The notes under the pieces: model-generated | Databases searched by the model: none | Told to the model about the DNA's origin: nothing | Seen by the model: the letters and a program-made list of their open reading frames with translations, nothing else | Shown here: positions 36,426 through 44,937 of the stretch, in pieces | Position numbering within the stretch: the stretch's first letter is position 1 | How the letters are laid out: each line of letters starts with the position of its first letter | NCBI RefSeq assembly: GCF_011059185.1 | Contig: NZ_JAALFE010000020.1 | Coordinates: 1-64,000, forward strand | From: Paragemmobacter kunshanensis | GTDB lineage: Bacteria > Pseudomonadota > Alphaproteobacteria > Rhodobacterales > Rhodobacteraceae | Direction of reading: 5' to 3' | DNA length: 64,000 nt | Made by a program: the position numbers and the translations under genes

Positions 36426-37795
36426 CGACGATCGGCGACATCTCCTTCTGGTATGCCGATATCGGCCTGCCGCAAACCCGCCGCGCCCCCCTGCCCGGCG
36501 ACACAACCGCCGATATCTGCATCATCGGCGCGGGCTATACCGGCCTCTGGTCGGCCTTTTACCTGAAAAAGGCCGATCCCTCCCTGCGAATCGTGATCTG
36601 CGAAAAGACCTTCGCAGGCTTCGGCGCCTCGGGCCGCAATGGCGGCTGGCTGACCGGGGGCTTCGCCTGGAACCACGACCGCTACCTCGCCACCTCCACC
36701 GAATCCGCCGTCCGCGCCATGGTGCAGGCGATGAACGGCACGGTGGATGAAATCATCCGCGTGGCCGAGGCCGAAGGGATCAGCGCCGACATCCTGCGCA
36801 CCGACGAACTCATGGTCGCCACCACCCCCGCCCAGCTTGCCCGCTGCGAGGCCGAAACCGCCCATCGCCGCCATTGGGGCGAGGATCGCGTCCACATGAT
36901 CGGCGCAGGCCAGACCGCCTCCCGCGTCAACATCCCCGGCGTCCTCGGCGCGATGGTGGTGGAAGGCGTGGCCCGCATCCAGCCCGCCAAACTGGTGCGC
37001 GGCCTCGCACAGGTGGTGGAGGCGATGGGGGTCACGATCCATGAGGAGACCGAGGTCACCGCCCTCGCCCCCGGCCGCGTCACCACCCATCGCGGCACCG
37101 TCACCGCCCATACCATCCTGCGCTGCACCGAAGGCTTCACCGCCACCCTGCCGGGGCTGAAACGCGAATGGCTGCCCCTCAACTCGGCCCAGATCGCGAC
37201 CGAACCCCTCCCGCCCGAGGTCTGGGCGCAGATCGGCTGGCAGGGCCATGAAATCCTTGGCGATTTCGCCAATGCCTATTGCTATTGCCAGCGCACGCGC
37301 GAAGGCCGCATCACCGTGGGCGCGCGCGGCGTGCCCTACCGCTTCGGCTCGGCCATCGACACGTCCGGCATCCCCGATCCCGAAACCATCCGCCGCCTGA
37401 CCGCCATCCTTCACACCCATTTCCCCGCCGCGAAACCCTACCGCATCGACCATGCCTGGTGCGGCGTCATCGGCGTGCCGCGCGACTGGTGCGCCACGGC
37501 GGGGCTCGATCCCGTCACCCGCATCGGCTGGGCGGGGGGCTATGTCGGCGTCGGCGTCTCCACCTCCAACCTCTCGGGGCGCACGCTGGCCGATCTCACG
37601 CTGGGCCGCCAGACCGATCTCACCCGCCTTCCCTGGGTCAACCGCCGCGTCCGCAAATGGGAACCCGAACCCCTGCGCTGGCTGGGCGTGCATAGCATGT
37701 ATGGCCTCTACGGCATGGCCGACCGGCGCGAGACCGCCCGCCGCGGCCCGCCCTCGCGGCTGGCCAAATTCGGCAACTGGCTGACGGGGCGCTGA
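36422..37795 (+). CDS. FAD-dependent oxidoreductase, PuuB-like (DAO family)
   Basis: 457 aa. ADICIIGAGYTGLWSAFYLKK is the FAD dinucleotide fold and GFGASGRNGGWLTGG near 65-79 matches gamma-glutamylputrescine oxidases and related D-amino-acid-oxidase-fold enzymes; RIGWAGGYVGVGVSTSNLSGRTLADL near 375 is the C-terminal FAD motif. With the upstream GS-like protein it fits the second step of a gamma-glutamyl amine pathway. No aldehyde dehydrogenase (PuuC) or hydrolase (PuuD) follows. Overlaps neighbours by ATGA and TGATG. Confidence 0.9.
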   Translation: MTTIGDISFWYADIGLPQTRRAPLPGDTTADICIIGAGYTGLWSAFYLKKADPSLRIVICEKTFAGFGASGRNGGWLTGGFAWNHDRYLATSTESAVRAMVQAMNGTVDEIIRVAEAEGISADILRTDELMVATTPAQLARCEAETAHRRHWGEDRVHMIGAGQTASRVNIPGVLGAMVVEGVARIQPAKLVRGLAQVVEAMGVTIHEETEVTALAPGRVTTHRGTVTAHTILRCTEGFTATLPGLKREWLPLNSAQIATEPLPPEVWAQIGWQGHEILGDFANAYCYCQRTREGRITVGARGVPYRFGSAIDTSGIPDPETIRRLTAILHTHFPAAKPYRIDHAWCGVIGVPRDWCATAGLDPVTRIGWAGGYVGVGVSTSNLSGRTLADLTLGRQTDLTRLPWVNRRVRKWEPEPLRWLGVHSMYGLYGMADRRETARRGPPSRLAKFGNWLTGR

Positions 37796-38460
37796 TGGTC
37801 TCCGCGCTCATTTTCGATCTCGACGGCACGCTCGTCGACAGCGCCCCCGAAATCCACGCGGGCGTCACGCAACTCCTGGCGGAAGAGGGCCTGCCCCCCC
37901 TTCCCTTCGCCACCGTGCGCGGCTTCATCGGCGGCGGCGTCCCCACGCTCATCACCCGCGTCATGCGCGCGCTCGCCCTGCCCGAGGATCCCGCCCGCCA
38001 CGCCGATCTCTGCGCCCGCTTCGAACGCCGGTATGAGGACAGCCCCGATGATCTCACCCGCCCCTATCCCGGGGTCGAAGCCGCGCTCGATGCGCTCGAC
38101 CTGCCGCTCGCCCTCTGCACGAACAAACCCGAAGGCCCGACCCGCGCGCTGCTCGCCCGGCTCGGCTGGTCGGCGCGCTTCCCCGTCCTCGTCTGCGGCG
38201 ACAGCCTGCCCAGCCGCAAACCCGATCCCGCCATGCTGCACCATGCCATCGCCGCCACGGGCGGCGGCCCGGTGCTTTTCGTGGGCGACAGCGAGGTGGA
38301 TGCCGAAACCGCCGCCCGCGCCGGGCAGCCGCTCCTGCTCTACACGCAAGGCTACCGCAAGACGCCGCTGGCAGACCTGCCCCATCTTGCCGCCTTCGAT
38401 CACTGGGACGCCCTGCCCGCCCTCGTCAGCCACCACCGAAAGGGGCACCCCCCCGCCTGA
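37795..38460 (+). CDS. gph: HAD family hydrolase, phosphoglycolate phosphatase-like
   Basis: 221 aa. HAD motif I FDLDGTLVDSAPE (nucleophile Asp near 8), motif II CTNKP near 106, motif III Lys in SRKPDP near 142 and motif IV FVGDSEVDAETAARAG near 161. Gph-type enzymes dephosphorylate 2-phosphoglycolate from DNA repair or photorespiration. The start overlaps the previous stop as TGATG, which couples it to the amine operon, although its function looks independent. Confidence 0.88.
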   Translation: MVSALIFDLDGTLVDSAPEIHAGVTQLLAEEGLPPLPFATVRGFIGGGVPTLITRVMRALALPEDPARHADLCARFERRYEDSPDDLTRPYPGVEAALDALDLPLALCTNKPEGPTRALLARLGWSARFPVLVCGDSLPSRKPDPAMLHHAIAATGGGPVLFVGDSEVDAETAARAGQPLLLYTQGYRKTPLADLPHLAAFDHWDALPALVSHHRKGHPPA

Positions 38461-38506
38461 CCCGCGCCAGAACCCCGCGCGCGCCAGGCCCCCCAGGGGC
38501 CTGCCC

Positions 38507-38596
38507 CGATTTTTCGCAGAAAAATCGCCCTCCGCCGCCCGATACCCGCGCAACGGTTCCCAAAGGCCACCGCCCCGATTTTTCGCAGAAAAATCG
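38507..38596. repeat. Two identical AT-rich palindromes
   Basis: Two identical 21-bp elements (arms CGATTTTT / AAAAATCG, loop CGCAG) occupy 38507-38527 and 38576-38596 in the gap between two convergent genes. Each could fold in both strands' transcripts and serve as a bidirectional 3' end. Same architecture as the repeats at 43722-43877 with one arm base changed. Confidence 0.85.
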
Positions 38597-38598
38597 CC

Positions 38599-39279
38599 CT
38601 ATTCCACCGTCACGCGCAGCCCGTCCGGCCCGCTGCGCAGCCCGGCCTCCAGCCCGCTGCCCCAAAGCCGCAGCCCGCGCCACAGGCCCTCGGCGGCAAA
38701 GGGCGCGGGGCGGCCGCGCAATTCGGGCGGCTCATAAAGCTCCACCACGCTTTCGCCCAGGCGCAGGAACCGCACCAGCGTCATCCCCTCGGGCCGCTGC
38801 AGATCGACCGCCGCCAAGGGCTGCAACCCGAAACCCTTCAGATAATCCTCGGTGGCCGAGATGTTGCTGCAGGGGATGCCGATATGGTCATGCCCCGCCC
38901 CCGCCACCCGCGCCGGGCCCGCGCGCCGCGCGCAAAGCTCGATCCGCGCCCCCTCCGGCCCCGAGAGAAAGACATAGCGCACGCCTCCCTCCCAGAATTC
39001 GGCAATCTCGCGCGGCCCCTCGGGCGTCGTCGCCTCCAGCCGCGCCCCGCGCGCCAGAAACCCGGCCAGCGCCACATCCACATCCGCCACCGCCAGCGCC
39101 AGATGGTCGATCTTGCCATGCCCCGCCGGCCGCTCGGCCTGCACCAGCGCGACCGCCTGATCGCCCAGATGCATCACATCGCCCTCGGCCGCAAAGCCGA
39201 AGACCTCCGCCAGCATCGCCGCCGCCGCCGCCCGGTCGGTCACGGCCAGTTCCGGCACGATCCCTGTCGCTCTGGCCAT
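38599..39279 (-). CDS. VOC family protein (glyoxalase/dioxygenase fold)
   Basis: 226 aa with two VOC modules. First module about 5-125 (IVPELAVTDRAAAAAMLAEVFGF, IDHLALAVADVDVALAGFLARGARLE), second from about 130 (HDHIGIPCSNISATEDYLKGFGL). Conserved His at the start of a strand and a Glu (SVVELYEPPE) are consistent with a metal site. Members include glyoxalases, extradiol dioxygenases and antibiotic-resistance proteins; I cannot choose. ATG 39279 begins the first beta strand. Divergent from the RND pump operon. Confidence 0.78.
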   Translation of the reverse strand: MARATGIVPELAVTDRAAAAAMLAEVFGFAAEGDVMHLGDQAVALVQAERPAGHGKIDHLALAVADVDVALAGFLARGARLEATTPEGPREIAEFWEGGVRYVFLSGPEGARIELCARRAGPARVAGAGHDHIGIPCSNISATEDYLKGFGLQPLAAVDLQRPEGMTLVRFLRLGESVVELYEPPELRGRPAPFAAEGLWRGLRLWGSGLEAGLRSGPDGLRVTVE

Positions 39280-39308
39280 GATGCGCGCCCGTTCCCTGCC
39301 TGCCCGTC

Positions 39309-39327
39309 CTGCCACAGCCTGTGGCAG
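39309..39327. promoter_or_regulatory. Perfect palindrome in the VOC / efflux pump divergent region
   Basis: CTGCCACAG-C-CTGTGGCAG is a perfect 9-bp inverted repeat with a 1-nt centre, about 30 bp upstream of the VOC start and 197 bp upstream of the pump adaptor gene. Its length suits a TetR- or MarR-type dimer, but no such regulator gene is adjacent. A TTGACT element at 39444-39449 may be the -35 of the pump promoter. Confidence 0.5.
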
Positions 39328-39523
39328 AAGCCCGTCCCGCAATCAACCCGGCAATGCGGCCCCCGCCCCCGGATGCCGCCACTTTCCGCTGCGGCAGGCC
39401 GGATGCACAGCCCCCTGTGCGGCCCGTTCTGCCGCCCCCTTCCTTGACTTTGCCTCAACAGAGGTGAATTCAGGACACAGCATTTAAGCCAGCCCGTCCG
39501 TTCATTCGAGGAAGACCCTTCCC

Positions 39524-40654
39524 ATGGTCAAACGCTTCATCATCGCCATTCTTCTTCTCGGCCTTGTCGGCGGCGGTCTCGTCGGCTTCAACCTCTTCCG
39601 CGACAACATGATCGCGCAGATCTTCGCCAACATGCCCCAGCAGCCCGCCACCGTCTCCACGGTCGAGGCGCAGCCCGCCACCTGGACCCCGGCGATCGAG
39701 GCGATCGGAACGGTCAACGCCGCCCAGGGCGTGGATCTGACCGTGGAAACCGCAGGCGTGGTGAAGGAAATCCTCTTCCAGCCCAACACCCAGGTCGCCG
39801 CAGGCGCGCTGCTTCTGCGGCTCGATGACGTGGTGCAATCCGCCGATGTCGAGGCCGCGCGCACCCAGGCGGAACTGGAACGCTCCAACCTCGTCCGCGC
39901 GCAGGATCTCACCCGCCGCGGCGTCACCACCAATGTCTCGCTCGATCAGGCCCAGGCCAGCGCCCAGGCCGCCGAGGCACAGCTCGCCCGCGCCATCGCC
40001 GTGCTGGAACAGCGCCAGCTCTCCGCCCCCTTCGCGGGCGAAATCGGCCTGCCGCGCGTCGATCTGGGCCAATATGTCTCGCCGGGCACCCTCGTCGCCA
40101 CCCTGCAGGATCTCTCCACCATGCGGGTGGATTTCAGCCTGCCGGAACAGGAACTGCCCAATCTCACCGTAGGCCAGCAGATCGAGGTCCGCATCGAGGG
40201 GCTGGATGAAACCTTCCCCGGCACCCTTACGGGCATCGACCCGCGCGTCGATCCGGCCACCCGCCTTGTCGCGCTGCGCGGCGCGATCACCAATGCCCAG
40301 GGCAAGCTCACCCCCGGCCAGTTCGTCCGCATCCGCGTCATCCTGCCGGCCGAGGACGGCGTCATCGCCCTGCCCCAGACCGCGCTCTCGACCAGCCTCT
40401 ATGGCGATTACGTCTATGTCGTCCGCCCGACCGAGGCCGATCCCGAAAAGCTCGAACTGCGGCAGGTCTTCGTCAAGCCGGGCCGCCGCTCGGGCGGCGT
40501 GGTGGAAATCGCCGAAGGCGTCGCCCCCGGCGATCAGATCGTCTCGGCGGGCCAGAACCGGCTGTCCTCCGGCCAGCCCGCCATCATCGACAACAGCGTG
40601 AACCCCGCCGCCACCGCCACCGGCGCCGCCCTGTCGCAGGGGTCCGATCAATGA
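39524..40654 (+). CDS. RND efflux periplasmic adaptor (membrane fusion protein)
   Basis: 376 aa. N-terminal anchor helix (about 4-24), then lipoyl-like half motifs (GTVNAAQGVDLTVETAGVVKEI and LSAPFAGEIGLPRVDLGQYVSPGT), an alpha-helical hairpin between them (about 105-155), a beta-barrel and a membrane-proximal domain (VIALPQTALSTSLYGDYVYVV). It links the inner-membrane RND pump encoded next to an outer-membrane channel, for which no gene is present here. GAGGA RBS precedes ATG 39524; the stop overlaps the pump start. Confidence 0.93.
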   Translation: MVKRFIIAILLLGLVGGGLVGFNLFRDNMIAQIFANMPQQPATVSTVEAQPATWTPAIEAIGTVNAAQGVDLTVETAGVVKEILFQPNTQVAAGALLLRLDDVVQSADVEAARTQAELERSNLVRAQDLTRRGVTTNVSLDQAQASAQAAEAQLARAIAVLEQRQLSAPFAGEIGLPRVDLGQYVSPGTLVATLQDLSTMRVDFSLPEQELPNLTVGQQIEVRIEGLDETFPGTLTGIDPRVDPATRLVALRGAITNAQGKLTPGQFVRIRVILPAEDGVIALPQTALSTSLYGDYVYVVRPTEADPEKLELRQVFVKPGRRSGGVVEIAEGVAPGDQIVSAGQNRLSSGQPAIIDNSVNPAATATGAALSQGSDQ

Positions 40655-43600
40655 GCCCGTCCGACATCTTCATCAAGCGCCCGGTCCTCTCCACCGTTCT
40701 GGGCCTGCTGATCCTGCTTCTCGGCCTGCAGGGCTTCTTCAACCTCCAGATCCGCGAATACCCCGAGGTCGAGGAAACCGTCGTCACCATCACCACCGTC
40801 TATCCCGGTGCCTCGGCCGATCTGATCCAGGGCTTCATCACCTCGCCCATCGCCGCCGCCGTGGCGACGACCGAGAATGTCGACTACATCACCTCCACCT
40901 CGCGCCCCTCGGCCTCCACCGTCACGGTGAACATGCGGCTCGGCGCCAATCCCGATGTCGCGCTGACCGAGGTGATGTCCAAGGTCCAGCAGGTCCGCTC
41001 GCGCCTGCCCTCGGAATCCGAGGATCCCACCATCGTCAAGGGCACGGGCATGACCTTCGCCACCATGTATCTGGCGATGCAGAACCCCAACATGACCTCG
41101 GAACAGGTCACCGAATACATCGAACGCGTGATCCGCCCCCGCATGTCCACCATCCCCGGCGTGGCCGAGATCCAGGTGCTGGGCGGCCAGACCTATGCCA
41201 TGCGCATCTGGATCGACCCGATCCGCCTCGCAGGCCGCGGCCTGACCGCGGCCGAGGTGCTGGGTGCCGTCAACAGCGCGAACTTCCTCGCAGCACCGGG
41301 CAGCACCAAGGGCGAATACACCGCCTATTCCATCACCATGGAAACCACCCTGCAAACGCCCGAGGCCTTCGCCGCCCTGCCGATCTCGGGCACGGGCGAC
41401 GATGTGGTGCGCCTTGCCGATGTGGCGCGCGTGGAACTGGCCGCGGCCTCCACCGACACGATCGTGAACTTCAACGGCGAACCCGGTACCTTCATCGGCG
41501 TCTTCCCCACGCCCGGCGCCAACCCGCTCGACATGTCCGCCGCCGTGCTGGCCGAACTGCCGCTGATCCAGAACAGCCTGCCGCAGGGCATGACGCTGAC
41601 CCTGATGTATGACGCCACCGAACAGATCAGCGCCTCCATCGACGAGGTCTTCAAGACCATCGCCGAGGCCGTGGCCATCGTCATCCTGATCATCCTGCTC
41701 TTCCTCGGCTCCTTCCGCTCGGTGCTGATGCCCGTGGTGACGATCCCGCTCTCGCTTCTGGGCGTGCTCTTCATCCTCTATCTGGCGGGCTATTCCATCA
41801 ACCTTCTCTCGCTTCTCGCCATGGTCCTTGCCATCGGCCTCGTGGTCGATGACGCCATCGTCGTGGTGGAAAACATCCACCGCCATATCGAGGAAGGCTT
41901 CCGCCCGATCCAGGCCGCCTTCATGGGCATGAAGGAAATCTTCGGCGCCGTCGTGGCCATGACCATCACGCTGGCCGCCGTATTCGCGCCGCTGGCCTTC
42001 ACCGGCGGCCTCACCGGCGCGCTCTTCCGCGAATTCGCCGTCACGCTGGCGGGCGCGGTGATCATCTCGGGCCTTGTCGCCGTGACCATCACCCCCATGA
42101 TGTCGGCCCGCCTCCTGCAGAAGGGCGGCCATTCCCGCTTCCAGATCGCGGTCGACCGCGGCTTCGACCGCCTCGCCGGCTGGTATGAACGCCGCGTCTC
42201 CTCCTCGCTCGACTACCGCCCCGTCACCATCCTTCTCGTCGTCGTGCTGATGGGCCTCACCGGCTATCTCTTCACCAAGACCTCCACCGAACTCGCGCCT
42301 GAGGAAGACAGCGGCGCGCTCTTCTCCTTCGTCAACGCGCCCCCCTATGCCACCTCGGCCTATACCCGCACCTATGTCGACCAGATGCGCGACCTGACCA
42401 AGGACCTGCCCGAGCTTTCGGCCAATTTCTCGGTCGTGGGCTTCGGCGGGGCCACCAATTCCGGCATCGCCCTCTGGGCCTTCAAGGACTGGGCCGAACG
42501 CGACCGCAGCCAGGCCGAGATCCAGGCCGATCTGCAGGGCAAGCTTGGCGCGATCACCGGCGTGCAGGCCTTCGTCTTCGCGCCCCCCTCGCTCCCCGGC
42601 GCGGGCGGCGGCCTGCCCGTCAGCCTCGTGCTGCAATCCACAGGCCCCTCCGACCGCATCTTCGAAGTGGCCGAGGAAGTGCGCGCCGCCGCCATGGCCT
42701 CGGGCCGCTTCATCGTGGTGCAGAACTCGCTTTCCTACAATTCCTCGCAGGTCGTCCTGCGCATCGACCGCGACCGCGCCGCCGCCCTCAACCTGCCCGC
42801 CCGCGACATCGGCACCACGCTGGGCCTGCTCGTCGGCGGCGGGGCCGTCGCGCAATTCGACCGCGACAGCAACAGCTATGACGTGATCCTCCAGGTGCCC
42901 GAGGAATACCGCAACAACCCCGAACGGCTGACCGATTTCTACATCCGCTCCGCCACCGGCCAGATGGTGCCGCTCTCGGCGGTGGTGACCGTGGAAACCC
43001 GAGTCGCCCCTGCCGCCATCGAACAGTTCAACCAGTTGAACTCCACCACCCTCTCGGCCTTGCCCATCCCCGGCGTCAGCACGGGCGACGCCCTGCAGGT
43101 TCTGGTGGACGAGGCGGAAAAGGCCATGCCCGACGGCTTCTTCATCGACTATTCCGGCCAGTCCCGGCTGGAGGTGACCGAAGGCAACACCATCCTTCTG
43201 GCCTTCGGTCTGGCGGTGGTGGTGATCTACCTCGTCCTTGCCGCGCAATTCGAAAGCTTCCGCGATCCGCTGATCATCATGATGTCGGTGCCCCTGTCGA
43301 TCTTCGGGGCCATCGTGCCCCTGAACCTCGGCCTCGGCACGCTGAACATCTATACCCAGGTGGGGCTGATCACCCTGATCGGGCTGATCACGAAACACGG
43401 CATCCTGCTGGTGGAATTCGCCAACCAGGCCCGGCGCGAGCGGGGCCTTTCCGCCCGCGAAGGCATCGTCGCCGCCGCCAAGACCCGCCTGCGCCCCATC
43501 CTGATGACCACCGCCGCGATGGCGCTTGGGGTGATCCCGCTGATCATCGCCGATGGCGCGGGGGCGGCCGCGCGCTATTCCGTGGGTCTCGTGATCTTCT

Positions 43601-43713
43601 CGGGCATCACGGTGGGCACGCTCTTCACCCTCTTCGTGGTACCCGCCTTCTATACGCTGATCTCGCGCAAGGAGCTTGCGAAGCCGGTCGAAGACCCGGT
43701 CGCCGGCCATTGA
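40651..43713 (+). CDS. RND family multidrug efflux transporter, HAE1 type
   Basis: 1020 aa with the 12-helix/two-porter-loop layout of AcrB. The proton-relay Asp pair is in GLVVDDAIVVVENIHRHIEEG near 405, first-helix block is FIKRPVLSTVLGLLILLLGLQGF, and GLITKHGILLVEFANQ near 910 is the symmetric TM10 region. It exports hydrophobic compounds using the proton gradient. Substrate is not readable. It forms a two-gene operon with the adaptor. Confidence 0.95.
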   Translation: MSPSDIFIKRPVLSTVLGLLILLLGLQGFFNLQIREYPEVEETVVTITTVYPGASADLIQGFITSPIAAAVATTENVDYITSTSRPSASTVTVNMRLGANPDVALTEVMSKVQQVRSRLPSESEDPTIVKGTGMTFATMYLAMQNPNMTSEQVTEYIERVIRPRMSTIPGVAEIQVLGGQTYAMRIWIDPIRLAGRGLTAAEVLGAVNSANFLAAPGSTKGEYTAYSITMETTLQTPEAFAALPISGTGDDVVRLADVARVELAAASTDTIVNFNGEPGTFIGVFPTPGANPLDMSAAVLAELPLIQNSLPQGMTLTLMYDATEQISASIDEVFKTIAEAVAIVILIILLFLGSFRSVLMPVVTIPLSLLGVLFILYLAGYSINLLSLLAMVLAIGLVVDDAIVVVENIHRHIEEGFRPIQAAFMGMKEIFGAVVAMTITLAAVFAPLAFTGGLTGALFREFAVTLAGAVIISGLVAVTITPMMSARLLQKGGHSRFQIAVDRGFDRLAGWYERRVSSSLDYRPVTILLVVVLMGLTGYLFTKTSTELAPEEDSGALFSFVNAPPYATSAYTRTYVDQMRDLTKDLPELSANFSVVGFGGATNSGIALWAFKDWAERDRSQAEIQADLQGKLGAITGVQAFVFAPPSLPGAGGGLPVSLVLQSTGPSDRIFEVAEEVRAAAMASGRFIVVQNSLSYNSSQVVLRIDRDRAAALNLPARDIGTTLGLLVGGGAVAQFDRDSNSYDVILQVPEEYRNNPERLTDFYIRSATGQMVPLSAVVTVETRVAPAAIEQFNQLNSTTLSALPIPGVSTGDALQVLVDEAEKAMPDGFFIDYSGQSRLEVTEGNTILLAFGLAVVVIYLVLAAQFESFRDPLIIMMSVPLSIFGAIVPLNLGLGTLNIYTQVGLITLIGLITKHGILLVEFANQARRERGLSAREGIVAAAKTRLRPILMTTAAMALGVIPLIIADGAGAAARYSVGLVIFSGITVGTLFTLFVVPAFYTLISRKELAKPVEDPVAGH

Positions 43714-43721
43714 GCCCAGCC

Positions 43722-43877
43722 GCAGCGGGCACGAATTTTCTGCGAAAATTCACCCGCTGCGCGCCCCGCGCGGCACCGAAGGTGCCCGAATTTTCGCAGA
43801 AAATTCGCCCCTCCACGCCACCCGAATTTTCTCAGAAAATTCGCCCCCCGCACCCCCAGAATTTTCGCAGAAAATTC
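43722..43877. repeat. Cluster of four AT-rich palindromes between convergent genes
   Basis: Elements: 43722-43760 (GAATTTTC/GAAAATTC nested inside a GCAGCGGG/CCCGCTGC stem), 43787-43807 (CGAATTTT-CGCAG-AAAATTCG, next to a GGCACC/GGTGCC stem), 43823-43843 (CGAATTTTC-TCA-GAAAATTCG) and 43859-43877 (GAATTTT-CGCAG-AAAATTC). They fill the gap between the pump and DUF1330 stops. Arms are conserved while loops and flanks vary, which points to a mobile or selected small repeat rather than one terminator. Confidence 0.88.
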
Positions 43878-43884
43878 GTGGCCC

Positions 43885-44172
43885 TCACAGCCCCGCGACG
43901 ATCACCACCGCCACATCCGCCGCCCCCGCCCGCGCCGCCCGCGCGGCGCGATACTCGGCGCTGTCATAGCAGGCCCGCGCCGCCGCCAGATCGGGAAACT
44001 CGATCACCACATGGCGCGCATGGGCGGGCCCTTCCAGAACCTCCGCCTCGCCCCCCCGCGCCAGGAACCGCGCCCCGAACCGGGCAAAGGCCGCAGGCGC
44101 CAGCGCCTGATAGCCGCCATAGCGTTCCGCATCCGTCACCGTGACATGGGCAATCCAATAGGCCGCCATCAT
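43885..44172 (-). CDS. DUF1330 family protein
   Basis: 95 aa, a single DUF1330 domain of the dimeric alpha-beta barrel (ABM-like) superfamily: YWIAHVTVTDAERYGGYQ at the start, GGEAEVLEG near 40, VVIEFPDLAAARACYDSAEYRAARAAR near 55-80. Function of the family is unknown. It overlaps the GntR gene by ATGA, so the two are co-translated. Two adjacent ATGs (44172, 44169) are possible starts. Confidence 0.88.
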   Translation of the reverse strand: MMAAYWIAHVTVTDAERYGGYQALAPAAFARFGARFLARGGEAEVLEGPAHARHVVIEFPDLAAARACYDSAEYRAARAARAGAADVAVVIVAGL

Positions 44173-44837
44173 TCCCCCTCCAAGGCCCGCTGCGCCAGCC
44201 TTGCCGCCTCGTCCAGATGCGCCTCCACCGCCCGCCGCGCCGCCGCGCCGTCGCGCGCGGCAATCGCCGCCGCGATCCGCGCCATCCGCTCCGGCCCCGG
44301 CACCGCCCGATCCGCCGCCGCCAGCGTCAGCGCCCGCAACCGGCTGATCCGCCCGTTCAGGCGCTGCACGATCTCCCAGGCGACCTCATGCCCCGCCGCG
44401 CGGAAGATCACCTCGTAAAACCGCGTCGTCGCCGCGAAAAGCCGCGCCTCGCCGCCCGCCCGGATCTCCTCCAGCGCAGCCGCCAGCGCCACATCCACCC
44501 CGGCATCCGCCACCCCGGCACAGGCTTCCGCCGCGCTGGCCTCCAGCTGCCGCCTGATGTCATAGACCTGCCGCGCCAGCGCCCAATCCATCCGCGCCAC
44601 CACCGGCCCCCGGTTGGGCAGGCTCTCCACCAGCCCCTCCGCCTCCAGCACGCGGATCACCTCTCGCACCACCGACCGGCTCACCCCCAGCTGATCGCAC
44701 AGGCTGCGCTCCACCAGCCGCGCGCCCCCCGGGAACCGCCCCGCGATGATCGCCCCGCGCATCCGCTCCAGCACGATCTCGCGCAGCGTCTGCGGCGGGC
44801 GGTCTATCTTCAATCCGGGATGCGATGCCTGTTCCAT
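44169..44837 (-). CDS. GntR family regulator, FCD (FadR-like) subfamily
   Basis: 222 aa. Winged helix-turn-helix near 18-80 (LREIVLERMRGAIIAGRFPGGARLVERSLCDQLGVSRSVVREVIRVLEAEGLVE split over the domain) and an all-helical FCD effector domain from about 90 with the metal-binding Asp/His pattern (VYDIRRQLEASAAE, FYEVIFRAAGHE, HLDEAARL). It is divergent from the flavin oxidoreductase operon, and a perfect FCD-type operator lies between them. Probably represses both directions until a pathway acid binds. Confidence 0.92.
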   Translation of the reverse strand: MEQASHPGLKIDRPPQTLREIVLERMRGAIIAGRFPGGARLVERSLCDQLGVSRSVVREVIRVLEAEGLVESLPNRGPVVARMDWALARQVYDIRRQLEASAAEACAGVADAGVDVALAAALEEIRAGGEARLFAATTRFYEVIFRAAGHEVAWEIVQRLNGRISRLRALTLAAADRAVPGPERMARIAAAIAARDGAAARRAVEAHLDEAARLAQRALEGE

Positions 44838-44895
44838 GACCCGATCTTATCCCCTGCCCCGCCTTCGGGCAACGACTCATTGACATTCCGTCTTA

Positions 44896-44905
44896 TGGTA
44901 TACCA
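44896..44905. promoter_or_regulatory. GntR operator TGGTATACCA
   Basis: A perfect 10-bp palindrome sits between the GntR start (44837) and the AA_synth start (44938), just after a TTGACA-like -35 at 44880-44885. It matches the TNGTATACNA pattern known for FadR/VanR-type GntR proteins. Placement over the promoter suggests repression of the 44938-49793 operon. Confidence 0.75.
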
Positions 44906-44937
44906 ACATACAACCAACGCACAGACCCGAGGTTCCC

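Noticed and set aside
40648-43710. A 1020-codon minus frame opposite the RND pump
   Set aside because: Exact antisense of a strongly conserved transporter, of His/Gly/Asp-rich low-complexity composition and without a ribosome-binding site.
43722-43877. CRISPR array
   Set aside because: The repeats are short palindromes with variable flanks and no regular spacers, and no cas gene is present.
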